From Moniliella sp. 'wahieum' (lineage: Eukaryota; Basidiomycota; Moniliellomycetes; Moniliellales; Moniliellaceae), in the NCBI GenBank assembly GCA_003971905.1, contig RSEE01000002.1:1116001-1180000 (forward strand): a stretch of DNA of 64,000 bases. Reading direction: 5' to 3'. Below, one piece after another: positions 21,392 to 32,698 of this stretch. Under the pieces are notes generated by a model. It ran no database searches. It was not told where the DNA came from and worked only from the letters and a program-made list of their open reading frames with translations. Position 1 is the first letter of the stretch. Each line of letters opens with the position of its first letter. Position numbers and translations under genes: made by a program.

Positions 21392-23262
21392 CTACGGTAG
21401 TAGCATGCAATCCAGGCTCGCATCTCTACTCTTCGAGTAGGAATCCGTCCAGTTGGGCCTTAATCTCCTCCCGTCCACTTTCCGCATCGGTGGACGAGTG
21501 TGCTGCTTGTCGGCGCCGGCGGTGGGGTTGGCTGAACGGGTGGCACAGCCCGTGCCTTGCGACTCACACCCACATGCTCCACACTCACTTGCACACCCTT
21601 GGTCCACGGGCGTGGGAGCAAGGGACAAGATGGTGCCCACATGCGACGGAAGTGGTACCTTGTTGGCAGGGAGGAGGATGGTGCAGCCAAAACACAAATG
21701 GGAGCTCAGTCGATCTTCCCCTTCCTCTTGGGGCGCCGGTGCGGGATGGAGAGAGGTGAGAGCGGTGCGATCGCGCCACGAGCGCCCCTCGGGGCCGCGG
21801 GGAGAAGGCAGAGCGCACAGCACAGTGCCGATGTACCCCACGTGGGCGCCTCGAGCGCTTCGGCGAGAGAAACTTGTGCTGCAGCGAGCCGTGCAAGCTA
21901 GGTTGGTGGGCCAGGTGAAAGTCTTCCTCGGAGGGAAGCGCGATCTTGCCAGTGATGCCGCCCACAGTGGAGGAGTATACTACTGACGCCTCTTTCGAGG
22001 GCCTGGACAAAGCTGCCGGTCAACCTGCCAATCGAGCTGGGCGCTCGTCCTAGGCCCGGCGCAAGGAAAGCGACATCCATCTCCATAGGAAGGAGAGTAG
22101 GAAGGTGGAACTGACGGACAAAGAACGCCGTTTCCTTTGCCGCTGTCTCGGCGAGCGGGCGGAGAAGCAAGACAGGTTCCGACTGAGGCGAGCGGAACCA
22201 GACTTTTTGTGCATGCGACACGGACAGACTGGCGCCCCTGCCTTCGGCCAGACCGAGAGAAAGCTGACTGCTGTCCGGGTGGCCGACGTGCCGTACAACA
22301 GCGCCGCATAGCCCCCCATGCCGGCTATCCGACGCAGCAGTGTATCGACGAGGATCTGATGCAGTCCTTCCGCACGCGACAGCGCTCTTGTCCACCTTGT
22401 AGACCCTAGCACTTGGCCAAACAAGGCGCGGATCGCGCTTAGCCGCGTTTCCGCGACCCCGTCCTGATGGCACGTCGAAGGCGGGCGGAGCGGCATCACT
22501 TCCCCTTCCCACGCTTCGAACAGGGGCGCTACCTCGCCCTGCTGCACCAGCGCCGCCAGCGCCCGGTCGGGCGCAAACACATCTTCGATCCCACCATCAG
22601 CAGACGGTACGGCCGCTCGGCCCGCTCGGCGACCAACGTATTTTGCGCCTCGATGGCCTCATGCAGCACCCTCCTCCGTCCTCCCGTCGCGCTTGGACTT
22701 GGTCCCACCACGCCGCGCAAGAGCGCAGAGCAATCCACGTGCACCACATCCACCGATCCACTTCGCGCGGCGGACCCCCGTCGCTGCACTTTCCTCCTTG
22801 CGCAGAGGCGTAAACAAATTCGTCCTCTCCCCTCCTGCTCCTGCGAGCGGAAGGGAGGCGGCCTCTGCCCTGGTGCGGGCAGGCACAGGCCCAGCCGCCG
22901 TCGGCTGCGTCTCTCCCGCCGACGGGGGCACGGCCAAGGGGTCCACATGAAAAAAATCTGCCGTCAAACGCAGCAGGCTCGCCCCGCCCGCCCGACCCGA
23001 ATGGAAAGGAGCACTGACTTCTTTCCCGTGGCCAGGGCCGCGCCTCGCGCCGCGCCCATACTGCCCACCCACGGACGCGCGGTTTTGCAGATGCGCCCGA
23101 CGCACGGCGCACAAAACCGTTCTTCCGGATACGCAGCACGGACGGCAGGCCCGAGCGGCCACTGCAGCGAGAACACTTGCCCTCGCCATGCCTGCCCGCT
23201 GGGCGGCCGACTGGCGGCGTGCTTGGCGTTGGACACGTCCGCTCGTCGGTGCCACACGTCAT
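21392..23262 (-). CDS. CTU2: Cytoplasmic tRNA 2-thiolation protein 2 (CTU2/Ncs2), heavily frameshifted
   Basis: The start at 23262 opens MTCGTDERTCPTPST. A Cys-containing N-terminal segment follows (GKCSRCSGRSGLPSVLRIRK, then FCAPC one frame over). The central block is diagnostic: STRWTRALSRAEGLHQILVD, ALLYGTSATRTAVSFLS, LLLRPLAETAAKETAFFVRQ, PSSIGRLTGSFVQAL. A C-terminal zinc-ribbon pair is split between frames (CALC near 21800, LCFGC near 21700). With Ctu1/Ncs6 and Urm1, this protein thiolates wobble U34 of tRNA-Lys, -Glu and -Gln. CTU2 is the partner subunit, and its PP-loop motif is usually degenerate; the corresponding region here is also broken by an indel. At least five frameshifts lie within 1.9 kb. 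The exact stop is uncertain; 21392 is the end of the frame carrying LCFGC. Confidence 0.8.
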
Positions 23263-23972
23263 CCTCGCCGCGGTGGTTGCCGCACAGCAGGAGGAGCGCC
23301 CAAAAGGCAGTGGCGGGAGCCTCGAGCAGGCACGAAAAAAAAGTTTGAGATGAAACAGTGAAGATTGAAATGAAGAAAATTGGCTGCCAGCCGACCGGGC
23401 AACAAGCCAAACCAAAACAAGTCGACCGCACTGCGATTCTTATCGCACCTGCCTATCGACCACATCCATCCATTCGAGTCATCTCTCCGATCTCAACCTC
23501 ACTTTGGCTCGGCCAGACTAGTGTCATGCATGTCATACCAGGTCATATATCAAACCCTCGGCTGTTTTCCTAGCCCCCAACGATAGAACAGGATTTCTTA
23601 CGGGCAGAGACCGCCACGCCGCGGCCAAAGGTCGCCAACAGAATATGACCAGCGATCCTGTGACAACTTTCTAGTTGTACAAGTAGGCATCACAGCCAAA
23701 CGCTTCCAGTCACTTGCTCTCGGCTATGTAGTAGGCACCGTTCGGCCTCTCCTCAAGCTTCATGCCTCATGCCGCACTGAGGGAGAACAAATATGAGGTG
23801 GCAGTGGCAACACTGTGGAGAATGTACGGCTCATCGCGAGGATGCGAGCTCAGCCTGAGGCGGCAGGTCGTCGTCGACGACGCGTCAAGCTTCAACCTCC
23901 AAGTCTGTAGACTACTGGGAGGCAAAGGGGTGTGGCACAGAATCCATTGAGCCCAGACCGTGCCGCACCACG
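23263..23972. other. Spacer between CTU2 and the KH gene
   Basis: It holds the CTU2 promoter and the 3' flank of the KH-domain gene, both on the minus strand. Short frames of 60-70 residues show no motif. Confidence 0.45.
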
Positions 23973-25513
23973 CTACGTCTTCCTCACTGGACGGGTCTTG
24001 TGTCGCTGCTGTGCTGCTGCTGCCGCAGCCGCTGCCGTGTGCCGTCTTTCTTTTTCCGTTTCGAGCTGCCCATCCAAAACCGTACAAGTCAGCTCCCATC
24101 TCCCCATCTTCAGCCGTCGAGTTGTCTAGGAGGCAAACGGCAAAAGGGGCGGTGCGCGTACCTGGTTATAACAAGTAGAGGGCTTTTTCGTTGGAAACGG
24201 GGCTGCCCTGGATCGTAAACAGGCGGTCGCCCGAACTGTCGTAGGCCACCTTGGCGATGGAGATGCGGGAGCCACTCAAACGCCGAATCTCCGTGATCTT
24301 CGACCCGCCCTTCCCAATGAGCCCACCATATCGGCGGGAATCGGCAATGTTTGCGTCCGCAGGTTGGCGCGCATCAATCACCACGGGAGCGGTCAGCGGG
24401 CCCTGGCCGGTGACCCCACCTGCTACAAACCCTCCGCCCGGGGCGACGGCGGCGCCTTGCGCTGCGGCTGTGGCGACCGCCGCCGGCGAAGTGGCCGACC
24501 CAGCGGAATTCCGGTGGGGGCAAAAATACGTTGATGCTGGAGCGAGGCCAGGTGGGCGGCATAGGAAGCAGCCATGGGGCCACCGAGCATTTCCATCCCA
24601 GGTGCAAACGGATGGAGGGGGGCATGCCGTACGCTGGCGGAAAGGCGGCGGGCATGCCCATCAAAGGGTACTCGCCACCCTGCAGGAAGGGACGCGGCCT
24701 GAGATCCCTCCCACCATACCCCAGCGGAGGCATGAACATTCCTGCCCCCAAGCTCGAAGTGGGATCGGGTCAAACAACACGGCGCCTTGCGCGCGCTCCC
24801 ATTCGGTCGCCACGTACTTGCCTACCTCCAAGACGGCCATTTGGATTGCGTCGGCGGACCCTGTAATGTCCACCACACGCTCAGTCGAGTTGGGCAGCGC
24901 CTCCTTAGTCGCAACCATCTTTGTCCCCGAACTTTCTTGGATCGCTTTGATCGTGACGCCTTGCTTGCCGATCACAGCACCCATGATGGCATGCGAAACG
25001 AGGATACGCACGATCGCCGTTTGTGGCGTGGGCTCAGAGAGTGTCTCCACCCACTCACGTCAGGGGACAAAGGCGGCACGGGACCCGATGCAGGTGCCGC
25101 AGTAGAAGAAGGAGAGTCGGGGAGGAGGGCAGGGTGCTTGGCCGCTGGAAGGAGTGGAGTGGAGGTTGAAGCTGGGGTTGCGCCGCATGATCGATAAAGG
25201 AGTGAGCAATCAACCCAAACGCCTGGGCAACCGATTCGAGGCGGCCAGACACGGTGAGGACGCGATGCGCCTTGGGAACCGCCTTGCTTATCCCGGCCTT
25301 GACCCCCGTCTTTTCCCGCAGGGTGGCCACATGCTGTCGCCACGACCAATGATGATGCCCGCCTCTTGGGAGGAGACAAGCGAACGCAGAGTCAACGGCG
25401 CGTCGATAGATCCACGTCGAGGAGCAGGCCATCGCTAGTGGAAGGAAGGGGAGGTCCTCCTGTTTAGGCTGGGGCATGGCGGCTGTTGCGGGTGGAGGCC
25501 GGTTGCTCGCCAT
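23973..25513 (-). CDS. Triple KH-domain RNA-binding protein (PCBP/Rnc1/Hek2-like)
   Basis: The start at 25513 opens MASNRPPPATAAMPQPKQED. KH1: LTLRSLVSSQEAGIIIGRG, interrupted by a one-base loss inside the GxxG loop near 25343, then QHVATLREKTGVKAGISK. KH2: AIVRILVSHAIMGAVIGKQG followed by VTIKAIQESSGTKMVATKEA. KH3: YGGLIGKGGSKITEIRRLSG. A Met/Gly/Pro-rich linker separates KH2 and KH3. A 96-nt intron (24066-24161, GTACGC...GGGCAG) joins ALYLL to LETEKERRHTAAAAAAAA, ending RPVRKT at the stop 23973-23975. A frameshift next to the donor otherwise gives a false stop. Fungal relatives bind C-rich or U-rich mRNA and regulate mRNA stability and MAPK signalling (Rnc1). Spacing and GxxG loops support three functional KH folds. 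Confidence 0.82.
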
Positions 25514-25879
25514 GCTGTTGTGGTGGGACTGGGGGGGGGGGGAGGTGAGCAGGGGAGGAGGGAGCAGCGGCGGGCAGGGAGACGAGCAGGCGCGAGCAGG
25601 CGCGATCAGAGGCGACGGGGGCGGGCAGAAGCAGCAGCGCTGAGGCGCTGGGGGGGCCGCGGGGATGGATGGAGGAGGGAGGAAGCGGAGCTGGCGCGGC
25701 TGCCCGTCGCCCAAATGCTCCCAAAAGGCCGATGTGGCGCGCTGAGCGCTGAGCTGAGCGTCAAAGTTGAGGCTCAGCGGCTACGCAGCTAAGCGCTTAG
25801 CCGAAGCGCTTAACCAGACCCACGCGCCAATGCGGCTCGGGGCAGTGTCTGACGTGCGTGTGTGTGCTACAACAAGCAT

Positions 25880-25898
25880 GTGACATGTGACATGTGAT
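25880..25898. promoter_or_regulatory. Heptad array CATGTGA x3 upstream of the KH gene
   Basis: CATGTGA begins at 25877, 25884 and 25891, giving GTGAC/GTGAT cores at 25880, 25887 and 25894. It is about 370 bp upstream of the KH-gene start on the minus strand. Confidence 0.4.
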
Positions 25899-27771
25899 GT
25901 GGGTCGCCTCTGCCTTCAAGTTCAAGTTCAACTCCGACGCAACTTTCCCCCCAATCGTAGCGTCTCTGTCCTTATCCAGGCTGAGCTTCCAGACCTGGGC
26001 TAAGAAGCGCTTCTGCAGGCGTGCTGTACGAGTGCTCGGGAGACCCCGGACCATTGAGTCTCCTTCGTCCACCTCTTGTCCAGCCCCCCGACCCCAGAAG
26101 GGGCCGTAACCGCGTTACTCTCCCGTTGTGCATTACGGAGCACCATATACGCGCAGCAGACGTGCACCGCGTGCTGAGTGCTATGTGCGCTGATGGTTGC
26201 TGCCGGTTGCGCCATGTGTGCTCGAGTTTGGCGGGCCCTTGAAGCGGAATATGACCACCAACTATTGCGATGAGCGATGGTCTGTCTGTGCAACGTTTCC
26301 CTCTCAGGGTCTCGCTGCGCGCACTGGGAACCACGCCGCTGCTCCCGCTATACTCGCAGCGCGACCCCCCCCCCCCTTCCCGAGGTCCAACCGTGGAGCA
26401 ACGAGCAAGGCGGGAGTCTGCCCGCGCCGCAGGCTGTGGACCCCATATGGCGTTCGATGCTGGATGCAAGCCAACAGACTGGGATGCGGAATCCCCTCTT
26501 TCTGTACAACGCCGAAAGTTGTTGGTCGATTGAGGCAGCCAGTTCGTCGCCTATCGCATCCTCTTCTTCCGCCCTGGAATGTCGTGGAAAGAAGAGCTGC
26601 TGATGGACCATGCCCCGGGACCTGGTGGATGACCTCTTCCCAGTGAGATGTGACACGCATACTGGGCATCGACTGGGTGCAGTACTCAGAGGCCAGTCTA
26701 CGCACATTCTCCTTCATGATCCACATTCGCAACTGACTCCTGAACCTGGAGGAAATGTGCCCGTGAGTCACTGCGGCCTGTCTAGCCTGCAACCTCTCAG
26801 CGCCCCCTTCCTCCTTCCAAGGATCCTCAACACACGAGCGGCCCAGCTCGCGTCAGGTTCCACCCCCCACATGATTCATGACTGGGCGTATGCCGGGCCC
26901 AATGGGTCCAACGCCTTAACCACTTCCCACAGCAAACGTTGTGTCGGAGAGCAACGTGGCTGGCAGGGCCACCCGTTTTTTCCCATACCACGCAACCCCG
27001 TGCCGGCCGATTCCAACAACTCTGCGCCGATCCAACGGAACGAGGGCCCATATGGAGTGTCGCGAGGCACTGTCTTTTAATTAGGTCACTATGACGACGA
27101 ACGCACGTAGGTGGCCCTTTTCCCCTGTCGAAACTTAATATCCAAGTACCAGCAGACAAAGTTGAACGCGATGAGCAACCTTTTGGCCTATCATTCGTTG
27201 AGAATACACTCACGGTCGTTTGCTCCGAGGGTGACGAGAGCGCGGGCGGTGCGGTGAAAAAATGTGGAGCTTATGGGTGCGACATGCTAACAACCGTCCG
27301 TTGCGGCGGCGATGAGGCGACAACGCTTACTTGCGTTCCATCCAGTGCTATATGCTACAGTCCGTCCTAATACCATCTTCATACTTTCTGCCTGTTGTTC
27401 CAGGGCTACGGTCTGATTCGATTCTGCCATCTCGTCCGCCTCTGCGTCTCCCAAAGACGCGTTGTCAACCGGGGGCTGGCTGAGGCTGTGATTGATGATT
27501 TTGATGATTGCCTGCTGCTGTTTCGAGGGTGCGTATGCAAGCCGCTCCAGCCTGTGTGGAGGAGGAGGAGTAGCAGGTGCTGGTAACCGGTAACCACCAG
27601 CACCGAGGGGGGCTGGCCTGTTTACCAACCACACCACAGCGGGGGGGGGGCCAGGCCAACAGAACAGGGGGGATGGGGTCACGTGCAGGTGGTGCGGTGA
27701 ATAAAAGCGCTACAAGGTTAGCCCGGTAGATGACACCCTCGTTTTGTCCCAGGGCGCTGGGGGAGTACTCA

Positions 27772-27790
27772 GTCGCTAGTCACTAGTCAG
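27772..27790. promoter_or_regulatory. Heptad array GTCGC-GTCAC-GTCAG
   Basis: Related pentamers start at 27772, 27779 and 27786 with exact 7-bp steps, about 560 bp upstream of the membrane-protein start at 28344. Confidence 0.35.
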
Positions 27791-28343
27791 CGCCTCAGGG
27801 CCAGCCAGCGAAGCCTGACCGCTGAGGCTCAGCGCTCCGAGGCCACGCACTGGGGAAGTGGAAGGCCGGCCGATGGGGCAACACTGGCGCCGGGGCGGCT
27901 GGTGCCACGGCGGAGCAACACTTGCCCTGTGCGGCCTGGCGCGTCCCCAGTGCTGCAGCTCGGCAGATCTTCCCCCAGACTGCGTAGCACTGTCGTTCTG
28001 CGCAGGCCAGCGCTCCGAAGCCGCTGGTCGACTTTCAACCCCCCACCTCTCACTCTTCACCTCCTCTTAACCCCCCCCCCCCATCACAAGCTGTGTTTCC
28101 GCCTTGCTGGCCAAGGTTCCACTCCCTCTACTCCCCTGGCCTCGCCTCGCTCCTCTCCCCCTTTGCCCCATCCAACAAAGCTTGACGCTTGCCCAACAGC
28201 TCTTCCGCCCTTCGTACATCCTTCCCTTCAACTGTGTTGACTGCCATCCATTCTTTTTTCCCGTTCGCCTTACCAGCCTCGCCCGTCTTGCCTCTCGCCT
28301 CTCGTCTCTCGCTTTTCGCGTCTTACCCCTCGCCCTCTGCACG

Positions 28344-29954
28344 ATGAGCAGCCCCCCCGCTGGCCACATCGCACGTGCCTTTGGCCGTGCACCCGACCAC
28401 CTCGCATTGCTTGCGCCCGACCTTGTGCCACGCGACTCGTGCACGTGCGACCCCACGATTTACCACCCGGTTTGCCCCGCCGGATGCGACAACTGCGTCC
28501 AACGCCTCGTCGCCCTCTCCTGCGGTCGGTCGTGCCAGGACAACTACTGCCTTGCCTCCTCCCACAGCGATACTGGTGCCAAGATTGGGGGCGGTGGGAG
28601 GTGTGTTTGGGTGGGGTGGGGCTGGCCCTCATTGCCTTCTGGTGTACCGAACCCGGTCTCGTCGTCGCCAAGAGGCTGCGGCCCATGCGCGCCACGAAGC
28701 GCGCTTGCGCGCTCCGCCGCCGAAAAGTTTCGCGCCGGGCGCACGCGATCCCGTCGAGACGCCCGCCACCACGGCTCCGGCAGAGCAGAGGATCAGCTTT
28801 AGCGAGGGCGATGCTGTGCCGGAGTCTGCCGTGGCCGGCATTGATGTGCACTCTCCGGCCCCACGCTCAGCTACCTTGGCGCCCTCGGTCGGTGAAAGCG
28901 GTGCTGCCCTCTCTGTGCCGACAGTGCAGCTGGACGAGGAAACCGAGTACACGGAGCTGCGTTCCGATGGCCTGACCACCTATCGTATTGACACTGACGA
29001 GGAAGCGACAGGGCAATTGCAAGGGCTCTATCCGCTCACTAAGCGTTTCTCTCCCTCGGCCGCCACCCACCTTTCCAGGATCAGCGAACGCACCGAGCTC
29101 GAGGAGGACCTGCAATCCATGCGCTCCCGCACGACCACTCGTATCCCCAATCGGTCTCATCTTCCTCCCTTGCCCGGTCCGGCCTCACGCAACGTGCTCA
29201 GCGTGCCTTTGGCCTCGCCCACTTTGCAGCGCCAGCGGACCGATCCGTTTGGCGACCACGCCTCGATCCCCGAAACGGGGCCGGCCAACCGCTCTACTAA
29301 CCGCGTCTCCTGACCACCTGGGCCTACCGGTCCCCGACGCACGTCGCCTGTCCATCGGCACGGTCGCCTCCAATCTGTCGGGCGGGTCGGGCCTGTCGGG
29401 CTTGTCGGCCGTACCAGCCATGGTGACGCGCTGCAACTCCAAAAGCCCGGTAAGGTCGAGCTGTCCGTCGTCCGTCGGGAAACGGAACCACGTCGTCGCA
29501 CCCTTCCCAACCGCTCGCGCTTGCGCCTCAAGCCGAGGCAACTCCGTAGGCCCTAACCCCTTTGACGATCCGACGGGCACGACCCACGGCACACAGCCGT
29601 CGCCCCGGCGGGCACCGAGCCTGCCCAGGGCCCTTCCCCTCGGCCTGGGGCTGGGGCTGGGTCGACACCCACCGCGCCCGATTCGATCGGCATTCGAGGC
29701 CCGGACACGAGCCTCGGTAGGCACGCCACGGCGGACGTGCGTACGGAGGAAAGCACTGTCTCGGATCCTGTTGCCGTCCCGCACGGTAGCAGTGTGACAC
29801 ACGTGGAGGAGGCGCTCTCCCACCCCGCACGCCTCGTCCTACACCACGCCTCTCCCGTCCCCGGTCCTGAGTGCCGGCCTCCTCAGCCTGAACAATGCCC
29901 CCCCCCCCTTTTTTTTCTGCCCCTGGTACTGAGGAGCCGGTCTCCTTGCCCTGA
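28344..29954 (+). CDS. Putative single-pass membrane protein with Cys-rich N-terminal domain
   Basis: The start at 28344 opens MSSPPAGHIARAFGRAPDHL. A compact Cys-rich segment follows (DSCTCDPTIYHPVCPAGCDN, then SCGRSCQDNYC; nine Cys within about 40 residues), suggesting a disulfide-bonded ectodomain. A Gly-rich hydrophobic stretch then spans two frames (KIGG, VGGVFG, VGLALIAFWC), interrupted at G-runs near 28590-28620, and is followed by a basic stop-transfer segment (RLRPMRATKRAC). The tail is acidic and Ser/Thr-rich (EETEYTELRSDGLTTYRID) with further low-complexity sequence. No classical signal peptide is visible. The end is uncertain because the last third needs frame changes; the stop near 29952 is my best guess. 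The layout resembles fungal wall-sensor or plasma-membrane adaptor proteins, but I cannot name a family. Confidence 0.5.
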
Positions 29955-30098
29955 TCTGGTTCTGTTCTGTTCGGAATTGTTTCGTGCTGCTGGCATGCCC
30001 TCGTTTACCTTCAATGTTGTCCCCTTGTCTCGCGGGAAAATGCATGTGCCATGTTATGTCACATGCCACATGGCATTCCCGTCCCCTGTTGATGGATT

Positions 30099-30400
30099 GT
30101 TCCTTTCCTTTCCTTTCCTTTCCTTTTTCCTTTTTTTTTCCTTTTTCCTTTCCTTTCCTTTCCTTTCCTTTCCTTTCCTTTCCTTTCCTTTCCTTTCCTT
30201 TTTTTTTCCTTTCCTTTTCCTTTCCTTTCCTTTCCTTTTTTTTTCCTTTTCCTTTTTCCTTCCTTTCCTTTCCTTTCCTTTCCTTTCCTTTCCTTTTCCT
30301 TTCCTTCCTTTTCCTTTCCTTTCCTTTCTTTCTTTTCCTTTCCTTTCCTTTCCTTTCCTTTCCTTTCTTTCCTTTCCTTTCCTTTCCTTTCCTTTCCTTC
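30099..30400. repeat. CCTTT/AAAGG pentanucleotide microsatellite
   Basis: About 300 bp of nearly pure (TTTCC)n with occasional T-run expansions and contractions. One strand is all pyrimidine. The minus-strand reading frame through it gives a KGKER-type repeat that should not be called a gene. Confidence 0.97.
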
Positions 30401-31264
30401 ATTACTTCTCCCCTCTCCCTTTCCCCCTTCCCTTCCTCCTTTACCCGGCGTTATCGACAGTTCGCCTCTGTTTTCGTCTTCAAGGCGACCTTGGATCCAT
30501 TTATTTTGTGTTGGTGGCGCCATCCGTATTTGATGGACACGTCCTTGGCTAATAGGTTTCTTCTGGGCTCCATGCCTGGGCCGGAGTGGGGGCTACGTGT
30601 GTGCCCATCCGTGGTTTTCAGCCTCGATGGGCCTGCAAGGGTGGCAGGTGTGGCAGAGGTGTGACACGCTTCGAGATGGATGAATACTGAGCTTCCTTGG
30701 ATCACTTCGATCACTGGCTAATTGCAACGCACCGAGGCATGTGGCACCGCAATGAACTTAACCCACGAAAGAAAGTCGCTCTGGCTTGGGCCAGCAAAGA
30801 CCCCGATCCGATCCGTCCGTTAAACGTATCATCGTAGCGCGTCCGTTCTTATATTGTCAGCACCATTGTACGCCATGCATGGGGATCGATCATCGACATG
30901 GCGAGCATCGACCGTCAACGTTCAACGCGGCAGCGTGTTCAACCACGCATCATGCATGGCACAATAGCTGTGTCGCTATTCTCTCTCACTCTCGCAGCCT
31001 GACGCACCCCTTGTATTGCCTACATCTACTTCATCCTTCGTCTGTACCCTGGGATTCCAGAAACATGTGTACTGTGGCAAGCTAGCGAGAAGAGAAACAA
31101 AGCATGCATGGATACAAACAAAACGGGGCGAAGCAACTCAACAAAACCGCAGCAGCAGCACTGACTTTTGGTTTGCGGTTGTTCAAATAAAAAGAATGTT
31201 CATGTGGGGGCGTCTTGGAGGGGGGTGCATGGATAGGATAGGATAGGATAGGATAGGCGCTTGT
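30401..31264. other. Spacer with a small GGATA tandem repeat
   Basis: No gene is recognised. GTCAACGTTCAACGCGG near 30915 resembles the AACGTT cluster at 17.8 kb. GGATA is repeated five times at 31231-31255, directly before the stop of the hydroxylase gene. Confidence 0.5.
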
Positions 31265-32510
31265 TTACCACGCCATGTCCACCTTCAAATTTCGGTCAAT
31301 GTTCGAGTTGGGGCCCTCGGTGCGGGGCAGGACACTGCCAAAGATGCGGTCCCAATGCGCGTCTGCTTGCCATAGTTGCCCGAGTGCTTCCACCCACGGC
31401 GATGGTGAATGTCATGGTCCTCCATCGTAATGTCCATATCGAGTGGTTGCAGCAGGAATGGGAAGGCCTGGAATGCAGTGAAGTAGAGGCGCACCCCAGC
31501 GTGTCCGGTCAATTCGACCACGGTCACTGTTCACAGAATGCAACGTCAGTACACACGGCCGGAGAGGAAAAATACAAACAACACGTACCAGCAGCGTTGC
31601 AGCACCACCACTCGTAGAAGTTGGGGCGGAGGAAGGCAATGGGGTACATGGTGGCCCACGTCAGGAAGGGAATGCCAACCATGTCAACAGCTCCTGCTCA
31701 TCGTCGGCAAAGAGGGTGAGCAGCGTGTTGGGGTGGCGTGCAAGGTGGTGGGTGCGGTGGAAGGGCCAGAGCGAGTCCGACTCGTGCATGACACGGTGGT
31801 ACCAGTAGTAGTAGAAGTCCAACGTCCACGTGTACACGGCCATCTGGATCGGCAGTTGCCAGCGCACCGTCGGCTTCGAGTCAGAGTCCCACGTGGTCAT
31901 CACCTCCATAAAGACCCGCTGCATCACCGTCAACAGCAAACTCAAAGCCACCTTGCCGCCCAACGCATCGGGCACTTGGTCACGCGGCACCGACGAGTCA
32001 AAGTACCCCCACTTTTGACCCAGGCTGCGGCACTCCCAATGACTGCAATGCCAAGATAGTAGTACCACGCCGTGTAGAACAGGACGCCCATCCACTGAGT
32101 CAACCCAGACGCCGGGAGAGGCGACTCTTGCCCCTTGTACAGCACGTCATTGACCAAGTAGGCCAGGCGTACTGGATGACGATGGGCGCAGCTGCGCGCG
32201 TCATGGCCCAGCGGAAGTGGGTAATGGGCGAAAGGTAGGGAACCGGGTCGGAAGGGTCAATGACCCGTTCCTCGGCCAGGGGCCAAATGTCGAGCCAATC
32301 AACAAGATGGGCGGCCCAGTTGCGCGGCGCGTTGGGGTCGGCGCGCCATTGGGAGCGGAAGGAAGAGTTGCCCGCGCTGGCCTTGCGCATTTCAATCATG
32401 TTTTCCTCCTCACGGATCTGCGCCGAGGTAAGCTTGGTGGGTGCCGCGGCGGCCCGCCGCTGGGTCAGCGGGTCGCTGGCAGGCGGGGTGGCGGTGCTGG
32501 CAGCCGTCAT
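31265..32510 (-). CDS. Fatty-acid-hydroxylase-superfamily (sterol desaturase-like) membrane enzyme
   Basis: The start at 32510 opens MTAASTATPPASDPL. Hydrophobic segments (GVLFYTAWYYYLGIAVIG, TVVELTGHAGVRLYF) alternate with the three His boxes of the di-iron FA_hydroxylase fold: HRVMH, HRTHH, and a C-terminal DHDIHHRRGWKHSGNYG block. A 62-nt intron at 31527-31588 joins YEWWCCNAA to TVVELTGHAG. The C terminus reads KVDMAW at the stop 31265-31267. Frameshifts occur near 31670, 32017 and 32100. Members of this superfamily hydroxylate or desaturate sterols, sphingoid bases or fatty acids in the ER. The sequence does not match ERG3 or ERG25 closely enough for me to choose a substrate. Two GTGAC heptads lie 180 bp upstream. 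Confidence 0.78.
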
Positions 32511-32686
32511 GGGGGAGCAGAGGGGAGTGGTGGCGGCGGTGGCGGGGAGGCGGAGGGGAGCGGGGGTTTTATTGGAAACAGCAGACCGTCAAGGGTCAGT
32601 GGGGGCGGACCTGAGCGTGAGCGCTGCCGCTGAGGCTGGAGGCTGGGTCGGACGCACGGGGCACTAGCGAGGGCACCTTCTTTCAC

Positions 32687-32698
32687 GTGACATGTGAC
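32687..32698. promoter_or_regulatory. GTGAC heptad pair upstream of the hydroxylase
   Basis: TTCACGTGACATGTGAC contains GTGAC at 32687 and 32694, exactly 7 bp apart and about 180 bp upstream of the minus-strand start at 32510. The first overlaps a CACGTG E-box. Confidence 0.45.

Larger units (their letters stand above)
25514..28343. other. Long spacer, no gene assigned
   Basis: The first 0.3 kb is the C-rich 5' UTR and promoter of the KH gene (minus strand). Frames at 26304-26792, 26348-26707 and 26827-27213 (minus) contain protein-like stretches (DELAASIDQQLSALYRKRGF, LLIAFNFVCWYLDIKF), but I could not join them into a known family. A frameshifted minus-strand gene at about 26300-27680 is possible. 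GC-rich palindromes (GCTGAGGCTCAGCG near 27822, AAGCGCTTA near 25790) and heptad arrays at 25880 and 27772 are present. Positions 28071-28082 are a 12-nt C run. Confidence 0.4.

Noticed and set aside
29839-30523. Plus- and minus-strand frames of 150-270 residues over the CCTTT tract
   Set aside because: They translate a microsatellite (K/G/R/E or F/S/L/P repeats), not a protein.
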